Shown: positions 32,644-41,600 of the stretch, in pieces
Layout: every line of letters starts with the position of its first letter
Numbering within the stretch: position 1 is the stretch's first letter
Source of the DNA: Sphingopyxis sp. DBS4
GTDB taxonomy: Bacteria; Pseudomonadota; Alphaproteobacteria; Sphingomonadales; Sphingomonadaceae
Direction of reading: 5' to 3'
Length of the DNA stretch: 64,000 nucleotides
Assembly (NCBI RefSeq): GCF_024628865.1
Contig: NZ_CP102384.1
Location: 1,747,001 to 1,811,000, forward strand
Program-made: the position numbers and the translations under genes
Notes under the pieces: model-generated
Seen by the model: only the letters and a program-made list of their open reading frames with translations
Database searches by the model: none
Told to the model about the DNA's origin: nothing

Positions 32644-32865
32644 ATGGACATGGAACTCGACCTTGACGAATCCAGCCTGGCCATCGGCCGCATCGAACGG
32701 GCGCTGAGCCGGATCGAGACGGTGCTGACCGAACGGGCGAATCGCCCCGCACCCGCATCCGCTCCGCCTCAATCCGCGCCCAGCGACCAGTCGGCGCTGA
32801 AGGCCGAGGTCGTGGCGGTGATCGGCGAGCTCGATCGACTGATCGCGGAGGCGAAAAATGGCTGA
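32644..32865 (+). CDS. Small coiled-coil protein upstream of zapA
   Basis: A 73-aa hydrophilic protein, mostly helical, with heptad-like residues in LAIGRIERALSRIETVLTE, a Pro/Ala linker, and a second helix ending LDRLIAEAKNG. It overlaps zapA by 8 bp, so the two are coupled. By size and place it may be a partner of ZapA in division, but sequence alone does not show this. Confidence 0.75.
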   Translation: MDMELDLDESSLAIGRIERALSRIETVLTERANRPAPASAPPQSAPSDQSALKAEVVAVIGELDRLIAEAKNG

Positions 32866-33283
32866 CGTCAAGCTCAGCATCGCCGGACGCGCCTACGACG
32901 TCCATTGCGCCGACGGACAGGAACCGCAGCTTCTGAACCTGGCGACCGTGGTCGACGAAAAGGTGCGCGCGATGCCGGGCGGCACCGAAGTACGCCAATT
33001 GCTCTTCGCGGCGCTGATGCTCGCCGACGAAGCGCAGGAGGCCAGGGGCAAGGCCGCCAAGGCCGAGCCGCAATCCGATTCGCTCCGCGCTGCGGTGGCG
33101 CTCGCCGAAAGCCGCGAGGCGCAGGCCCGCGACGAGCTGAAAACCGCGCGCGCCGAACTCGATGCGCTCAAAAAAGCGCCGCCCGCGTCCGCGACGAGCG
33201 TCAGGCCGTCGCACGACCGCGCGCTGCTCCAGATCGCCGACCGGATCGAGGCGTTGGCGACGCGGATCGAGCAAATGCCCTAA
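32858..33283 (+). CDS. zapA: Cell division protein ZapA
   Basis: FtsZ-ring-associated protein, 141 aa. The N-terminal domain (VKLSIAGRAYDVHCADGQEPQLLNLATVVDEKV) is typical ZapA, followed by a long coiled coil with many Glu/Ala/Arg heptads. It lies directly before 6S RNA and fau, an order kept across many proteobacteria. Confidence 0.92.
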   Translation: MADVKLSIAGRAYDVHCADGQEPQLLNLATVVDEKVRAMPGGTEVRQLLFAALMLADEAQEARGKAAKAEPQSDSLRAAVALAESREAQARDELKTARAELDALKKAPPASATSVRPSHDRALLQIADRIEALATRIEQMP

Positions 33284-33288
33284 ATCCC

Positions 33289-33317
33289 TTGAGACCGCGC
33301 GGCAGCCGCCCTACATA
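33289..33317 (+). promoter_or_regulatory. Promoter of 6S RNA
   Basis: TTGAGA (33289-33294), a 17-base spacer and TACATA (33312-33317) sit just after the zapA stop. The predicted start near 33324 coincides with the first base of the closing stem of the RNA, which supports both calls. Confidence 0.65.
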
Positions 33318-33323
33318 GGGGGC

Positions 33324-33486
33324 GGCGGGCACTGCCCGGTACGAGCTTTTGCGAAAATCCCTGAGGCGATACATCATCCTAGGGGGCTGTCCCTGCCCGG
33401 ACCCTGGTCCGACGTATATGGTCCCCACCTGACGTTACTGGCGTCAGAGGATCTTCCAGCAAACGACCCACGGTGGTCCCGCCACT
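33324..33486 (+). ncRNA. ssrS: 6S RNA
   Basis: Binds RNA polymerase holoenzyme in stationary phase by mimicking an open promoter. It was found by synteny (zapA-ssrS-fau) and folding. The ends pair as GGCGGG (33324-33329) with CCCGCC (33478-33483), followed inside by CACTG with CGGTG. The apical hairpin is CGGAC-CCTG-GTCCG near 33399-33412. About 160 nt is the usual length. The exact 3' end is uncertain by several bases. Confidence 0.8.
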
Positions 33487-33532
33487 CGCCATCTGGTTCC
33501 CCGCCATTTACGTTCAGAGGAGCGGAAACGAC

Positions 33533-34108
33533 ATGCTTTCCGACGACCTCGCCCAGCAGAAGCAAAAGCTCCGCGAGAAGCTGCGCTTCCGCCGCCGGCA
33601 TTTCGCCGCCAATCTGGACGCCATGGCGCGGCTGGCGGCGTTCCGCGCCCTTCCCGCCCCCCTTGCCGATCTTGTGGCGGCGTCCAGCCCTGTCGCCGCT
33701 TATGTCGCTTCGGGTTCCGAACCCGACATATTGCCGATGTTGACAGAGGAAACATTGACACTTCCCCACCACGAGGGACGCATCGAAACGATGGATTTCC
33801 GACGTTGGAAGCCCGGCGACCCGCTCACCAAAGGCCCATGGGGAACGCCGCAGCCCGCCGACGAGGCCGAATTTCTGCTTCCCGGCCTGATCCTCTGCCC
33901 CCTCGTCGGCTTCGACCGACACGGGGGACGCCTCGGCCAGGGTGGCGGGCATTATGACCGCTTTTTTGCGGCCCGTCCCGATATTGTGCGGATCGGAATC
34001 GCCTGGTCGGTGCAGGAAGTTGACACTGTTCCTATCGAGCCGACCGACGCGAAACTCGACGCCATTCTGACCGAACAGGAATATATCGTGACCGGAGACC
34101 GACTGTGA
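33533..34108 (+). CDS. fau: 5-formyltetrahydrofolate cyclo-ligase
   Basis: Converts 5-formyl-THF to 5,10-methenyl-THF using ATP, 191 aa. It shows the N-terminal KQKLREKLRFRRR, the LLPGLILCPLVGFDRHGGRLGQGGGHYDRF active-site block, and a C-terminal DAILTEQ. The start at 33533 is set by AGAGGAG 9 bases upstream; codons before it lie in the 6S RNA region. Confidence 0.93.
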   Translation: MLSDDLAQQKQKLREKLRFRRRHFAANLDAMARLAAFRALPAPLADLVAASSPVAAYVASGSEPDILPMLTEETLTLPHHEGRIETMDFRRWKPGDPLTKGPWGTPQPADEAEFLLPGLILCPLVGFDRHGGRLGQGGGHYDRFFAARPDIVRIGIAWSVQEVDTVPIEPTDAKLDAILTEQEYIVTGDRL

Positions 34109-34335
34109 GCCAGCTACCCGCCGACCCGCCGCCGAGCTGGCGCAAGCCCGCGGGCATTTTCCTGATATTGGCGCTGATCGCGCTGTGGGCGACGCTGGTC
34201 GTCGCGCTGTCGCCGTGGGTCGGAACCTGGCCGATCCTGATCCAGGCGGCCTTCTATCTTGTCGCGGGGATCGTCTGGGTGCTGCCGCTTAAGCCGCTGC
34301 TGCGCTGGATGGAACTGGGGCGGTGGCGCGGCTGA
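34105..34335 (+). CDS. DUF2842 membrane protein
   Basis: A 76-aa protein with two transmembrane helices matching the alphaproteobacterial DUF2842 pattern: WRKPAGIFLILALIALWATLV, then WPILIQAAFYLVAGIVWVLPLKPLLRWME. It starts at a GTG overlapping the fau stop (GTGA), so it is coupled to fau. Function is unknown. Confidence 0.85.
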   Translation: MSQLPADPPPSWRKPAGIFLILALIALWATLVVALSPWVGTWPILIQAAFYLVAGIVWVLPLKPLLRWMELGRWRG

Positions 34336-34416
34336 AGCGCCGCGCCGACCCCGTCATATTCCGGTTCTGGAAGGCTCCCAAGCTGCGGTGACCATTTCGC
34401 CCGAAAGGGCAGGAAA

Positions 34417-34493
34417 TGGCGCGAGTGACGGGGCTCGAACCCGCGACCTCCGGCGTGACAGGCCGGCACTCTAACCAACTGAGCTACACCCGC
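34417..34493 (-). tRNA. tRNA-Asp (GTC)
   Basis: A 77-nt cloverleaf on the minus strand. The acceptor stem GCGGGTG pairs with CACTCGC, anticodon GTC sits in loop at 34457-34459, the T loop is GGTTCGAGCC, and CCA is encoded. It is flanked by convergent genes. Confidence 0.97.
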
Positions 34494-34536
34494 GTGTGCT
34501 TGGGAGCAGCGCCAATATGCGCCGCGCTTCGGCCTG

Positions 34537-35736
34537 TCAACCGTCGCTATCGCCCTTTGTGCGATTTAATCGATCGCGCATCTCGTCGGTCGTCGTCAGC
34601 GTGCCGCGCTCGAACAGAAAACCCGCAAGATCCGGGGTTCCAGTCGAATGAAGGACGGTCTGCAGGATCAGCAGAAGCGGCACCGCGAGCAGCGCGCCCG
34701 GCGTCCCCCACACCCATCCCCAAAAGCTCAGCGACACGAGAATCAGCAGCGGATTGATCGTCAGCCGCCGCCCCAGCACCAGCGGCGTGACGAGATTCGC
34801 CTCGACCAGATGCACGCCGATGAAGATCAGCGCGGGCAACAGCGCGAAACCCACTGCGTCGAAGGTCATCAACCCGCCGAGCCCCAGCAGCACTGCGGCG
34901 ACGATCGGCCCCAGATAGGGCACGAAATTGCACAGGGACACGATCCCGCCCCACATGAAGGGTGACGGCATGCCGAGCGCCCAGAGCAGCAGCGAGACGA
35001 TGAGCCCCAGAATCGCGTTGATCATCGTGATCGTCGCCAGATAGTCGGCAGTCGCGTCGACGACATTCTGGATCACGCGTGCGGTCTGCATCGCGCCGTC
35101 GAAGCTGCCGCGACGGCGGATCGTCCCGCGCCGGAGCCGCGTCCAGCCGGCAAGGAAGAAGAAGATGACGAGCACGGCGAAGAAGAGCTGGATCGCCGCC
35201 GCCGGCGCCGCCGAGATGAAATAATCGACGACCGACGACGGCGCCTGCGCCGCGACCGCCTGCGCCGTCGCCTCGGTCCCGCTTGCCACCGACATCAAGG
35301 TTCGATCCACAAAGCGCTGAAAGCTAGCATAAAAATCTATAAGCGGGGCAAGATTGCTCTGGATACGCGGGATCGATTCGGGAATCCGCGCAAACCAGCC
35401 GGTCGCGGGCACGACGATGATCGCCAGCGCCGCGTTGACGAGCATCAAGAACGCCGCGAGCGACAGGAAGGCCGCGAGGCCCGACGGCACGCCGCGCCGC
35501 TCGAGCCATTCGAGCAGCGGCACCAGCGCGATCGAGATGACGATCGCCGCGGTCAGCGGGAGGAAGAATTCCGCCCCCGCCTGCAATGCAAAGGGCAAAG
35601 CAAGGCAGAAGGCCGCGCCCACGATCAACGCCAATGCCGCAAGCAGGCGGTCGCGGCGAAAATCGTCGATTTCGATCTGGTGCAGGGGACCGGAGCGCGC
35701 CGGTCGCGTGTCCCTCTTCCCCCTGTCCTCGGCCAC
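34537..35736 (-). CDS. AI-2E family transporter (TqsA/PerM-like)
   Basis: Inner-membrane protein of the AI-2 exporter superfamily, 399 aa with about eight helices. The family core is ATADYLATITMINAILGLIVSLLLWALGMPSPFMWGGIVSLCNFVPYLGPIV in the central part and GRRLTINPLLILVSLSFWGWVWGTPGALLAVPLL near the end. The substrate is not necessarily AI-2; many members are ion or small-molecule carriers. The C-terminus is hydrophilic and charged. Confidence 0.9.
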   Translation of the reverse strand: MAEDRGKRDTRPARSGPLHQIEIDDFRRDRLLAALALIVGAAFCLALPFALQAGAEFFLPLTAAIVISIALVPLLEWLERRGVPSGLAAFLSLAAFLMLVNAALAIIVVPATGWFARIPESIPRIQSNLAPLIDFYASFQRFVDRTLMSVASGTEATAQAVAAQAPSSVVDYFISAAPAAAIQLFFAVLVIFFFLAGWTRLRRGTIRRRGSFDGAMQTARVIQNVVDATADYLATITMINAILGLIVSLLLWALGMPSPFMWGGIVSLCNFVPYLGPIVAAVLLGLGGLMTFDAVGFALLPALIFIGVHLVEANLVTPLVLGRRLTINPLLILVSLSFWGWVWGTPGALLAVPLLLILQTVLHSTGTPDLAGFLFERGTLTTTDEMRDRLNRTKGDSDG

Positions 35737-35929
35737 GACGTCTATCTCCCGCTCAACCGCTTCTTCCTACGCGAGCTTTGTTCGCCGCGCCAGCCACGCC
35801 GGATTCGCCGGCCTGCTTGCCGCTTTGTCCCGATACGGGTCAAAATCCCATTTTCTATCGGTATTTTAACCAGAAATTTTTCTTTTTCCGCGATGGCGAA
35901 TTCCAAGGACCAGCTTTGGAGTCAAAATC

Positions 35930-36931
35930 ATGGTGAAAGCGCCTGTGGGGGGCGCGAAGCATCATTCGCTTCTTCTTCCCTCCTGTTCAGCCATCGCGCT
36001 CGTTGCGATATGCGTCATGCCAACCGCGGCCCACGCCACGGGAACGCTCGCCGGCACGACGATCAGCAATACCGCGAGCGCCAGCTTCGATAACGGCGGC
36101 GGCACGCAGACGATCGATTCGAACCGCGTCGACCTGAAAGTCGATGAGTTGCTCGACGTCACCGTCGCCGGCAACGCTACCGACGTGCCGACGGCGCCCG
36201 GGGCGACGAACCAGGTTCTGACCTATCGCGTCACCAACACCGGCAACGGCCCTGAAGCCTTCGCGCTCAGCACGATCGCCAACGTCGGCGGCGACAATTA
36301 CGATCCCGTCGTCACGCAGATCTTCATCGACGCCAACGGCAACGGCACCTGGGATCCGACCGACACCCTCTATGTGGCGGGGTCGGAATCGCCGCTTCAG
36401 CCCGACACCGCGATGACCGTGTTCGTGCTCGCGACGACGCCGGCGTCCGCCGCCGACGGCAATCGCGGGATCGTCACACTTGTCGCTGCGGCGAAGACCG
36501 GCACCGGCGCGCCCGGCACCAGCTTCGCGGGCAAGGGCGAAGGTGGCGGCGATGCGATCGTAGGTTCGACCGGCGCCGACGGACAGGACAATGGCGCCTA
36601 TAAGGTGTCGGCGGCGACCGTGACGCTCGTCAAATCGGCCGTGGTCGTCGATCCGTTCGGCGGCAGCGAACCCGTTCCGGGCGCCACCATCACCTATACG
36701 ATCACCGCGACCATCGCCGGATCGGGCTCGGTGAACAGCCTTGCGATCACCGACAATGTGCCTGCGGACACCGCCTATGTCGTCAATTCGATCGCGCTCG
36801 GCGCCACCGCGCTGACCGACGCGACCGATGCCGATGCGGGCGATTACGACGGCACGCGAATCCGCGTTCAACTCGGTACCGTCGCGGGCGGCCAGACCCG
36901 CGCTGTTAGCTTCAAGACCAAGATCAAATGA
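35930..36931 (+). CDS. Exported DUF11-type surface protein A
   Basis: A 333-aa protein with a 36-residue signal peptide ending TAAHA. The mature start, GTLAGTTISNTASASFD, is shared in pattern with two other genes of this cluster. A middle beta-rich domain (about 75-215) carries an acidic loop FIDANGNGTWDPTDTLY that may bind calcium. The C-terminal DUF11 domain (about 230-333) starts KSAVVVDPFGGSEPVPGATITYTIT and ends VSFKTKIK. GGAG lies 8 bases before the ATG. It is first of a four-gene set; it has no membrane anchor, so it is secreted or held by a partner. Confidence 0.85.
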   Translation: MVKAPVGGAKHHSLLLPSCSAIALVAICVMPTAAHATGTLAGTTISNTASASFDNGGGTQTIDSNRVDLKVDELLDVTVAGNATDVPTAPGATNQVLTYRVTNTGNGPEAFALSTIANVGGDNYDPVVTQIFIDANGNGTWDPTDTLYVAGSESPLQPDTAMTVFVLATTPASAADGNRGIVTLVAAAKTGTGAPGTSFAGKGEGGGDAIVGSTGADGQDNGAYKVSAATVTLVKSAVVVDPFGGSEPVPGATITYTITATIAGSGSVNSLAITDNVPADTAYVVNSIALGATALTDATDADAGDYDGTRIRVQLGTVAGGQTRAVSFKTKIK

Positions 36932-37407
36932 TGGAGATGCGTATGCGTATCGCGCTTATTCTTCTGTCGGCCGCCCTTGCGCCTGCTCCGGCGCTTGCCG
37001 CAAACCAGGTCGCCCTCGACAACAGCGTATTCGTCGAACGGGTGACCACCGACGCCAGCGGCAAGCAGCGGGTGCTGCTCGAGGAACCGAAGATCGTCGT
37101 TCCCGGCGACCGGCTCGTCTTCGTGCTCAACTATCGCAACGCCGGTGCCCAGGCCGCCGACCGCTTCGTGGTCACCAATCCGATGCCGTCGGCGGTCCGC
37201 TTCGCCGATGCGGGCGACACCCGGCCGATCGTCTCGGTCGATGGCGGCCAGACCTGGGGCACGCTCGACGCGCTGACCGTTCCGCTCGCCGACGGCAGCC
37301 GCCGCCCGGCGCAGCCCGCCGATGTCACGCACATCCGCTGGGCGTTCCAGAAGCCGATCCCGGCCGGAGGCGCGGGGAAGCTCATGTTCAGGGGAATCGT
37401 CAAATAA
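36928..37407 (+). CDS. Exported single-domain DUF11-like protein B
   Basis: A 159-aa protein with signal peptide MRIALILLSAALAPAPALA. The mature part is one DUF11-like beta-sandwich: KIVVPGDRLVFVLNYRNAGAQAADRFVVTNPMP, then a variable loop, ending AGGAGKLMFRGIVK. The first ATG overlaps the stop of protein A (ATGA); a third ATG at 36943, with GGAG upstream, gives the neatest signal peptide. No cysteine or anchor is present. It is coupled to protein A and likely made in similar amounts. Confidence 0.83.
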   Translation: MMEMRMRIALILLSAALAPAPALAANQVALDNSVFVERVTTDASGKQRVLLEEPKIVVPGDRLVFVLNYRNAGAQAADRFVVTNPMPSAVRFADAGDTRPIVSVDGGQTWGTLDALTVPLADGSRRPAQPADVTHIRWAFQKPIPAGGAGKLMFRGIVK

Positions 37408-37481
37408 CGACGTGATCAAAACCGCTTAACGGTTGCCGGCGGTGGGGAATTTGGCAGCCAATCAAGCCTGGGGATTCAGCT

Positions 37482-38543
37482 ATGACCAGCAAGCTGACTT
37501 ACTGGGGCACCATCGGTGTGGCAGCGGCGTCCGTCGCTGCCGCCGGCCCGGCCTATGCGGCCGGGACGACCGCGGGAACCTCGATCACCAATACCGCCAC
37601 CGTCGACTATAAGGTCGGCGGCGTTTCGCAAGGTCAGGAGAGCGCGTCGAACAGTTTCACCGTCGACCGCAAGATCAACCTGCTCGTCGAAGAGGTGGGG
37701 AACGTCACGACCAATGTCGTGCCGGGACAGAGCAATGCCGTCACGACCTTCCAGCTCACCAACAGCTCGAACGAAGTGCTCGACTTCGCGCTGGCGGCGA
37801 CGCAGATCAACGGCGGCACCGCCTCGCACGGCGGCACCGACACGTTCGATGCGACCAATATCCGTATCTATCGCGACAATACGGCGAGCGGCGTAGTCGG
37901 TGACTGGGACGCGGGCGACACGCTCGTCACCTATATCGACGAACTCGCGGTCGACACGCCGATCCGCCTGTTCGTCGTCGCCGACATTCCGGTGGGGCTC
38001 GCCAACAATGCCGTTGCCGGGGTGACGCTGCGCGCCACGGCGCGCGAAGGCGGCACGGCGGGCACACAGGGTCTGGCGATCGCCCAGACGACCGGCGCGA
38101 ACACCGCGGGCAAGGATACCGTCTTTGCCGACATCGCAGGGGTTGCGGGCGATACGGCGCGCGACGGCTCGCACAGCGACAACGACGACTATACCGTCCA
38201 GACGGCGACGCTCGCGGTCACCAAGACCAGCCGCGTCATCTCGGATCCGTTCAACAATACGAGCAATCCGAAATTGATTCCGGGTGCCGTCGTCGAATAT
38301 TGCATCGCGGTCGCCAACAGCGGCAGCGCCGACGCGACGTCGGTGGTCATCAACGACCCGGTTCCGGGCCAGTTGACCTTCGTCACCAGCTCGATCCTGC
38401 TGAACGGCACGGTCACCGGCAGTACCTGCAACGCCAACGGCGTCGCGGGCGGCAGCTATACGAACCCGAACGTGTCGGGGACGATCGCGACCGTCGCGGC
38501 AGGCGACACGCGCACGCTTGTCTTCCGCGCGACGGTCAACTGA
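37482..38543 (+). CDS. Exported DUF11-type surface protein C (paralogue of A)
   Basis: A 353-aa protein with signal peptide ending AYA. It has the same layout as protein A: mature start GTTAGTSITNTATVDYK, a middle beta domain with an acidic segment (DWDAGDTLVTYIDE), and a C-terminal DUF11 domain beginning KTSRVISDPFN and PGAVVEYCIAVANSGSADATSV, ending TLVFRATVN. It carries two cysteines in the DUF11 domain that could form a disulfide. GGGGA lies 7 bases before the ATG. It lies 74 bp after protein B. Confidence 0.85.
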   Translation: MTSKLTYWGTIGVAAASVAAAGPAYAAGTTAGTSITNTATVDYKVGGVSQGQESASNSFTVDRKINLLVEEVGNVTTNVVPGQSNAVTTFQLTNSSNEVLDFALAATQINGGTASHGGTDTFDATNIRIYRDNTASGVVGDWDAGDTLVTYIDELAVDTPIRLFVVADIPVGLANNAVAGVTLRATAREGGTAGTQGLAIAQTTGANTAGKDTVFADIAGVAGDTARDGSHSDNDDYTVQTATLAVTKTSRVISDPFNNTSNPKLIPGAVVEYCIAVANSGSADATSVVINDPVPGQLTFVTSSILLNGTVTGSTCNANGVAGGSYTNPNVSGTIATVAAGDTRTLVFRATVN

Positions 38544-38561
38544 CCGGACGGAATGACGGGA

Positions 38562-38595
38562 CAGCGGGAATAGGCGAATCGCCTGCCTCCCGCTG
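38562..38595 (+). promoter_or_regulatory. Hairpin between protein C and the giant surface protein
   Basis: CAGCGGGA (38562-38569) pairs with TCCCGCTG (38588-38595), and inside it AGGCGA pairs with TCGCCT, giving a two-part stem 18 bases before the downstream ATG. No T-run follows, so it is not a classic terminator. It could protect the upstream mRNA or reduce translation of the downstream gene. Confidence 0.5.
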
Positions 38596-38612
38596 CCCTT
38601 TCGGGACCAGCG

Positions 38613-41600
38613 ATGCCATTCCGCCAAGCCTATATGTCCTTCGTGGCCGCTTTGGCCGCGGCAGCCTTGCTGCCTGCGGGGCCCGCGCACGCGCAGGTGA
38701 TTTCCAACACCGCGTCGGCCGAATGGACCGATGGCGGCCAGCCCGGCCAGATTATGTCGAACCGCGTCGACGTTACCGTCCGCGCCCGTCCGCCCGAACA
38801 GCCGGTGATCAAGACCTATCGCCTCGTCGGGAGCGGCGGCGACAAGACCGCGCCGCTCGTTCCGACCCGCTGCGCCGCCGCCAATCCGGGCGCGCGCGCC
38901 GCCGCCGGCAGCCTGATCCAGCTCGCCGGCGCCTATGCCGGCCTTTCGACCGCCCCGGCCTCGCTCCAGAGCAGCGATGCGTTTCGCGCCGGCGAAGTGC
39001 TGGTGGTCGGCGTCGCGCTCGCCTCGGCGAACGTCGATCCGAACGCGATCGACACACTGCCGGTGGTGCTCGATCTCGCAAACGGCGACAGCGAGCGCAT
39101 CACCCTCACCGAAACCGCCGCGAACAGCGGCGAATTCGCGGGCTTCATCAACACGATCGGCGTTCCGCCGGCCGTCGTTGCGGGCGATTGCCGCCTGTCG
39201 GTCGATCCGGGGTCGCCGATCCAGCTTCGCGTCACCGACCAGGCCAACGCCAGCCTCGTCGCGACGGCGACGATCGATTTCCTCGTCGATCCGTTCGGCA
39301 TGGTGTTCGACAGCGGCGACGGCTCGGCGGTTCCGGGCAGCCGCGTGACGCTGATCGACACCGCAACCGGCCAGCCCGCGCAGGTGTTCGGTGACGACGG
39401 CACCTCGGCCTATCCCGCGACGATCGTCACCGGGCAGGATGTCGCTGACGCGAGCGGGCGGGTCTACAGCTTTCCCGCCGGCGACTATCGCTTTCCCTTC
39501 GTCGCACCCGGCTCCTATCGCCTGATCGTCGAGCCGCCCGCGCCCTATAGCGCGCCGTCGAAATCGAGCGCCGCCGATCTCGCGGGCCTACGCCGCCCCG
39601 ACGACGGCCAGCCCTTCACCATCACCGACGCCAGCTACAGCCGCGTCTTCACGCTCGACAGCCCGGCGCCGGTGCGCGTCGACATTCCGGTCGACCAGCC
39701 CGGCCTGCCGCTCGTCCTGCGCAAGACCACCTCGACCCAGACCGCGGTTCCGGGCGACGTCGTGCAATATCGTATCGAAGTCGCGAACCGCGACGCCCGC
39801 CGCTCGACCGGTGTGGTGACGGTCAGGGACACGCTGCCCGCCGGGATGCGCCTGCGCGCCGACACGGTGCGCGTGAACGGCGCGCGCGTCGATGCCGCCG
39901 TCAACGCCAACGGCCGCGATTTCACCGTCGCCCTGCCCCCGATCGCGCCCGCGGGCAGCGTGCTGCTCACCTATGTCGCCGAAGTCACGGTGTCGGCGCA
40001 GCCCGGCAGCGCGCTCAACCGCGCCTCGGCCGCCGACAATCGGGGAACCGAGAGCAATGTCGCCGAGGCGACGATCGCGATCAAGCGCGACCAGCTCGGC
40101 GACCGGATGACGATCATCGGCCGCATCACCGACGGCGGCTGCGCCGTGAACCCCGGCAAGGCGCCCGGCATCGCGGGCGTTCGCGTGATGCTGCAGGACG
40201 GCAGCTACACCGTCACCGACGAGGGCGGCCGTTATCATTTCGAAGGCGTCCGCCCCGGCCTGCATGTCGTCCAGATCGATCCCTCGACGCTGCCGCTCGA
40301 CCGCGAGGCTGTGGACTGCGCACGCTCGACCGCGAGCGCGGGCAGCGCGATCTCGCGCTTCGTCGAGGGGCGCGGCGGCTCGCTGAAGCGCGCCGACTTC
40401 CGCGCCGCTGCCGCCGCGCCGCGCACCGTGCCGGACAGCGTGAAATTCAAGGCGCCCAAGCCGATGAGCGACCCCGACGCCGCCGGCGCGCACCGCGACT
40501 GGCTCGCGGGCCAGGCTCCGGGCATCGGCTGGCTCTTCCCCGACATCGACCATAATCCGCGCACCAAGGCGATCCGTGCCGCGATCAAGCACGCGCCGGG
40601 CCAGAAGGTGTCGCTGACGATCAACGGCAAGCCCGTCGATGCGCTGACCTTTGAGGGGGTGAGCAAGTCGGCCGACGGCCTGATCGCGGTCAGCCTGTGG
40701 CGCGGAATCGAGATTCGCGAGGGCGACAACCGCCTCGCCGCGACGGTGACCGACGCCAGTGGCGCGGTCGTCGAGACGCTCGAACGCAGCGTCCATTATG
40801 CGATCACCCCGATGCGCGCGACGCTGATCCGCGAAAAATCGGTGCTGGTCGCCGACGGCGTCACGCGCCCGGTGATCGCGGTGCGCCTGACCGACCGCGA
40901 CGGCAAGCCGATCCGGTCGGGCCTGACCGGCGATTTCAGCGTCCCCGCGCCCTATTATCCCGCCGTCGAGGCCGACGCGCAGCAGGCGCGCCAGCTTTCG
41001 GGCCTCGAACGCGCGCAGCCGGTGTGGCGCATCGATGGCGACGACGGCATCGCCTATATCGAGCTTGAACCGACCACCGCGTCGGGCACGCTGACGATGG
41101 ATTTCGCCTTCCGCGACGACAAGGTCGAGCGCAAGCAGACGATCGAGACCTGGCTCGATCCGGGCGATCGACCGTGGACCGTCGTCGGCTTCGCAACTGG
41201 CACGATCGGCTACAACACGCTCGACGACCGCATGGAGCCCGTTGCCGAGACGCTCGACGATCTCAACGCCGACGCGCGCCTTGCGCTCTATGCCAAGGGG
41301 CGCATCCAGGGCAAATGGCTGATGACGCTGGCCTATGACAGCGACAAGGATCAGGACGACTCGCGCTTCGGCGGCGTGATCGACCCGCGCGCCTATTACA
41401 CCATCTACGCCGACCGGGGCGAAACGCGCTACGACGCCGCGTCGGTGCGCAAGCTCTATCTGCGCCTCGAACGCCCGCAATTCTATGCGATGTTCGGCGA
41501 TATCGAGACCGGAATTTCGGAACCGCAGCTCGCCCGCTATCAGCGCGCACTGAACGGCAGCAAGGCCGAATATCGCGGCCGCAACCTCGCCGCGACCGCC

